NCBI RefSeq assembly: GCF_002873135.1
Contig: NZ_MCVI01000001.1
Coordinates: 129,565-193,564 of the forward strand
Direction: 5' to 3'
Source: Shewanella sp. 10N.286.48.A6
GTDB lineage: Bacteria > Pseudomonadota > Gammaproteobacteria > Enterobacterales > Shewanellaceae
Length of the DNA: 64,000 bases
The position numbers and the translations under genes were made by a program. Below, piece after piece: positions 60,599 to 64,000 of this stretch; positions within the stretch are counted from its first letter, which is position 1, and each line of letters opens with the position of its first letter. The notes beneath the pieces are model-generated. The model had not been told where the DNA came from. It did no database searches and saw nothing but the letters and a program-made list of their open reading frames with translations.

Positions 60599-62230
60599 CT
60601 ACAGCTGGGACTCTATTGGCAACAATGCTAAAAAATCAGCTAAAAACTTACGCCAAAAGCCAGCACCGGGCTCTGCATAAATAATTTTATGATGCTGATG
60701 GTCAAGCCACACCAGCTCGCCATTTTTTAACACCACTTCATAAGCTTTATCATTTGCTGACAGCGCAAGCCCTGCAAGGATCTCTTTAGCCAGCATCTCA
60801 TTATCAATAATTAAGCCCATTTCGGTGTTGATCAGTGCTGAGCGGGGATCAAAATTAAACGAACCAACAAAGAGTGTTTGCTCATCAATAATAAAGGTTT
60901 TGGCATGTAAACTCGTGCGACTGCTACCTTTCCAACTGGTTTTTTTAGATTTTTGGCCCTTGGCATTGCCTTTTACTTCATAAATCTTAACCCCGCCTTC
61001 AATGAGTTTTTGGCGGTACTGCTGATACCCTGCATGAACCGCTAATACATCCGTTGCAGCTAAACTGTTAGTCACTATGGTGACCTCTTTACCCCGTTTT
61101 ACTTCATTGATTAATGCATGGGTTGCCGCATCGCCTGGGACAAAGTAAGGCGAGACAATCAGTAATTGATGCTGCGCTTGCTCAAAAAAATAACTTAAGT
61201 CATCTAATAAAATGCTGTCATTAGGGTTTCTTTCAAGTTTATTTGGCGGATCATACACCACTTGGGCTTCGCCCCAATACCACTGTAACCCTTGATTTTG
61301 CAGGCGATCTAATAAGGTATTTTTTTCTAAACGAGTAACATATTCATCGGTCATTAAGCTCTTCTCAAGAATGCTTGCTCTGGCATCCAGTTTCGCTAGC
61401 ACGTTATCTTGCTCAGGATTTGTATTATTGCCTTGATATGGCTCAGCGGCCTTTACCAATTGCTCAATGCTATTAACTTGGGCCGAGTTCCAATAAGTAT
61501 CAAATTGGGTTGATACCTTATCAACAGCGTCGCCAATGGCCAGTAAATCAAAATCACCAAAATCGACATTCTCATCTGCTGAAAAGTATTCAGCGCCAAT
61601 ATTTCTCCCCCCAACCACTGTCACTAAATTATCAATGGTCAGTGATTTGTTATGCATACGATGATTGAGGCGGCTAAAGTTCCATAAAAATGCCAGTCCA
61701 CGATACTGACGTTCATAGGATGGATTAAACAAACGCACTGAAATATTAGGGTGAGTTGCAATGGCCATTAAGCCATCGTCGCCATTTGCTGTGGTTAAAT
61801 CATCCAGCAACACCCTAACTCGCACCCCGCGCTGAGCGGCTTTATAGAGAAATAAACTGAGGATTTTCCCGGTTTCATCATTGCGATAAATGTAGTATTG
61901 CAAGTCGATGCTTTCAGTGGCTGCTTCAATCATGGCTAAACGAGCAATAAAAGCATCAATGCCATCACTAAGGGGGTTAACTCCCGTTAAACTTAACTCT
62001 GCTTGAGTATCATCATTGCTTTGGCTGCTAGTTTGAGAGTACTGAAGTGAAGAGTACTGAGGTGAGGACTGCTGCAGTTGAGATTGAATGTATTGTGCTA
62101 AAGGAGAGTCAGTGACAGGCGCGAGTTTATACTGCTGAGAAAGAGGCTTGAATTCAGCGCGATTGGCGCAGCCAATGAGAGTTAAACACAATACACAACA
62201 AACGAATATGACAGAATTGTTTTTGGGCAT
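60599..62230 (-). CDS. PLD-family lipoprotein, cardiolipin synthase C-like
   Basis: 543 residues. A lipoprotein signal ends LIGC, with Cys21 lipidated. A Ser/Gln-rich linker (about 52-75) precedes two phospholipase D motifs, H193-x-K195-x4-D200 and H442-x-K444-x4-D449. ClsC (YmdC) of E. coli has this fold and makes cardiolipin with phosphatidylethanolamine as donor. The lipid anchor places this one at a membrane surface outside the cytosol. An alternative is a phospholipase D-like hydrolase. Confidence 0.85.
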   Translation of the reverse strand: MPKNNSVIFVCCVLCLTLIGCANRAEFKPLSQQYKLAPVTDSPLAQYIQSQLQQSSPQYSSLQYSQTSSQSNDDTQAELSLTGVNPLSDGIDAFIARLAMIEAATESIDLQYYIYRNDETGKILSLFLYKAAQRGVRVRVLLDDLTTANGDDGLMAIATHPNISVRLFNPSYERQYRGLAFLWNFSRLNHRMHNKSLTIDNLVTVVGGRNIGAEYFSADENVDFGDFDLLAIGDAVDKVSTQFDTYWNSAQVNSIEQLVKAAEPYQGNNTNPEQDNVLAKLDARASILEKSLMTDEYVTRLEKNTLLDRLQNQGLQWYWGEAQVVYDPPNKLERNPNDSILLDDLSYFFEQAQHQLLIVSPYFVPGDAATHALINEVKRGKEVTIVTNSLAATDVLAVHAGYQQYRQKLIEGGVKIYEVKGNAKGQKSKKTSWKGSSRTSLHAKTFIIDEQTLFVGSFNFDPRSALINTEMGLIIDNEMLAKEILAGLALSANDKAYEVVLKNGELVWLDHQHHKIIYAEPGAGFWRKFLADFLALLPIESQL

Positions 62231-62364
62231 TGATGGCTTCCTTTCAATTTGACTCAGGTTTTACTGGGGCTCTATTATCAGGCAGCCTTTTACACTATGG
62301 TTTAAGCGTATTGCTAACATGACCGCTATCATAAGCCGTCACAGATGCGCTGTATAACTATGGT

Positions 62365-62835
62365 TTAATCTTGCAGCGCATACAAGACATCAAATACAAA
62401 TTGATCCCAACCTTCAGCGCTAAAAGCAATGTCTCTTACACTGCGCACTTGACTCACAGCATGGACTGGCGCTGCGCCATTATCCATTAAGTAATACGCC
62501 ATCATGATGCCCGTGCGGTCTTTACCGGAGCGGCAATGGATAAGTACCGCAATATTTTGCGCTTCACACTCTCTGATAAAGGCCAACGCTGTTGGCATTT
62601 GCGCAACGCAAATAGCCTCATCACCCTCTTGCGGTGGGATATTATTTGAAAAAGGAGTGCAGCAATATTTTAGCCCTAACGCTTCTATGGCGGCAGCAGC
62701 GACCTCCTCACCATCATTGACCGATAAAATAGCGCCAATACCTGCCGCTTTTAATTCCGCTAAATCCCAAGGGTGTTTATTAGGGCCACTGCGACCTGCA
62801 ATGACCCCCTCTACTAACCAAAATAACTGCTTCAT
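62365..62835 (-). CDS. Cysteine-based protein phosphatase, dual-specificity type
   Basis: 156 residues. The P-loop HCRSGKDRTG (H100, C101, R107) is intact, with FSNNIPPQEGDE upstream supplying a candidate general acid. The size fits a single DSP/PTP domain without a signal peptide, so it acts in the cytosol. The substrate is unknown. It lies 134 bases upstream of the PLD gene with no clear operon link. Confidence 0.85.
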   Translation of the reverse strand: MKQLFWLVEGVIAGRSGPNKHPWDLAELKAAGIGAILSVNDGEEVAAAAIEALGLKYCCTPFSNNIPPQEGDEAICVAQMPTALAFIRECEAQNIAVLIHCRSGKDRTGIMMAYYLMDNGAAPVHAVSQVRSVRDIAFSAEGWDQFVFDVLYALQD

Positions 62836-62895
62836 AAAAACGTTAATACTCTTGTTAACTATGAAATGGGGCGTTCTCTCGGGACTAAGGCTGAA

Positions 62896-64000
62896 TTAGT
62901 CTTGTTCAGGTTTTTTAATATGAGCCCAAAAATCGACATTGACTTCGGCTTTCTTTTTACGCTTTTTCTTACCTGTGCCTTCAGGTTTTGCCATTGGCTT
63001 ATCAAGCTCTAACAAGTCATCAGGCATTTGCTCATCGGCTTCAAAGCCAGCAACTTGCTCACGCTCTAAACGCAGGGCATTTTTTTTCTCAATCACTTTA
63101 AAATGATGGTAATCCGCATGGGCTAATAATGATATCGCTAAACCAACTTCACCGGCACGACCACTTCTGCCAATACGATGCATGTAATCAGCAGGACTTC
63201 TTGGTAAATCGAAATTGATAACCACTGGGAGCTTATCAATGTCTAAACCACGTGCGGCGATATCGGTGGCAATTAATACCTCAATCTCACCTGACTTAAA
63301 TCCATCTAGCACACGATTACGGGCGCCTTGGGCTTTGTCGCCATGGAAAACTTCAGCGCTAATACCCCGTTTTGATAGTTTTTCAGCCAAGTGCTTACAG
63401 CTATTTTTAGCATTAACGAAAATCAATGCTTGGCGCCATTTATGCTCTTTGATCAAATGGGCTAATAATGCGGTTTTACTTTCACGGTTTACGGTAAATG
63501 CCCGTTGCACTAAGGTGCTTTCTTCGGCGCTTTGCAACTGAATGTCTACTGGCTCAACCAGTAAACTCGCCGTAAGGGTGCGAACTTCCTCTGGGAAAGT
63601 TGCTGAAAACAACAGTTTTTGCTTTTTCTCAGGCATTAATTTTAATATTGAAGCCAGCTCGTCAGTAAAACCAAGGCTTAACATACGATCGGCTTCATCA
63701 AGCACTAAGGTTTTTACCTTATCAAGCTTAATGGCGTTACTTGAGATTAAATCTAATAATCGCCCAGGAGTTGCCACAAGTACATCTGCGCCGCCGCGAA
63801 GGGCCAGCATTTGAGTATTCACTGACACGCCGCCAAACACGGCAACGGTTTTAATGGCGCCATTAAAATGCACCGCATAGGATTTAACGCTATCGGCGAC
63901 TTGCTTTGCAAGCTCGCGGGTCGGCACTAAAATCAACGCTGAAACAAAGTTACCTTTATTTTTTGACGCCCCAGCAGACTGACTTAACTGCTGCAAAATC
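62896..64000 (-). CDS. RhlE-like DEAD-box RNA helicase, 5' end cut by window edge
   Basis: The frame stays open through base 64000, so the Q motif and Walker A lie outside. Visible motifs are PTRELA, GG, TPGR, DEAD (VLDEADRML), SAT (FSATFPE), ARGLDI and HRIGRSGRAG. The C-terminal tail is basic (KKKRKKK). RhlE-group proteins unwind RNA in ribosome assembly or decay. The likeness to RhlE (VFGGVSVNTQMLALRGGADV) is strong, but SrmB or another paralogue cannot be excluded. Confidence 0.88.
   Translation of the reverse strand, partial: ILQQLSQSAGASKNKGNFVSALILVPTRELAKQVADSVKSYAVHFNGAIKTVAVFGGVSVNTQMLALRGGADVLVATPGRLLDLISSNAIKLDKVKTLVLDEADRMLSLGFTDELASILKLMPEKKQKLLFSATFPEEVRTLTASLLVEPVDIQLQSAEESTLVQRAFTVNRESKTALLAHLIKEHKWRQALIFVNAKNSCKHLAEKLSKRGISAEVFHGDKAQGARNRVLDGFKSGEIEVLIATDIAARGLDIDKLPVVINFDLPRSPADYMHRIGRSGRAGEVGLAISLLAHADYHHFKVIEKKNALRLEREQVAGFEADEQMPDDLLELDKPMAKPEGTGKKKRKKKAEVNVDFWAHIKKPEQD

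Overview
The window is chromosomal DNA from a gammaproteobacterium, most likely Shewanella or a close relative in the Alteromonadales. The evidence is the housekeeping gene order (dapD-glnD-map facing rpsB-tsf-pyrH-frr-uppS-cdsA-dxr-rseP-bamA-skp-lpxD-fabZ-lpxA-lpxB-rnhB-dnaE-tilS) and the protein sequences. I ran no database search, so the genus is an inference.

Bases 1-15268 hold an exopolysaccharide locus. It begins with the tail of an RsbW-like ATPase cut by the window edge and a STAS protein (anti-sigma-antagonist type). A Wza-like lipoprotein, a Wzc-like co-polymerase without a kinase, and a Wzy-like polymerase follow. After a counter-oriented nitroreductase and small lipoprotein come a Wzx flippase and a GT2 glycosyltransferase. 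The last unit has a WecG/TagA plus WcaJ-type fusion, a protein that looks like two dead enzymes joined together, a TagD-like CDP-glycerol synthase and a TagB-like glycerophosphotransferase. The plan resembles the Vibrio syp biofilm locus, but the last unit carries enzymes of teichoic-acid type. Each of the three units is preceded by a -24/-12 (sigma-54) promoter-like sequence, and by a palindrome of the form TTGCA-N3-TGCAA or a weaker copy of it. This is the most novel part of the window.

Bases 15305-23080 carry a SWIM/SNF2 helicase, a Kef-type cation:proton antiporter, a GGDEF protein with an intact active site and I-site, and tilS. Bases 23145-41558 are the long minus-strand block for DNA replication, lipid A, outer-membrane assembly, isoprenoid and phospholipid synthesis, and translation factors. 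accA, often found between dnaE and tilS, is not there.

Bases 41889-46125 carry map, glnD and dapD on the plus strand. Small accessory genes follow (GNAT, CBS pair, yaeQ, siroheme synthase, DUF2007, DUF3224 and a coupled small gene). Next comes the queA-tgt-yajC-secD-secF operon on the minus strand, then acpH and rluA on the plus strand. The right end holds sstT, cheV, a PLD-family lipoprotein, a cysteine phosphatase and a DEAD-box helicase cut by the right edge. I saw no tRNA, rRNA, CRISPR array, insertion sequence or prophage.
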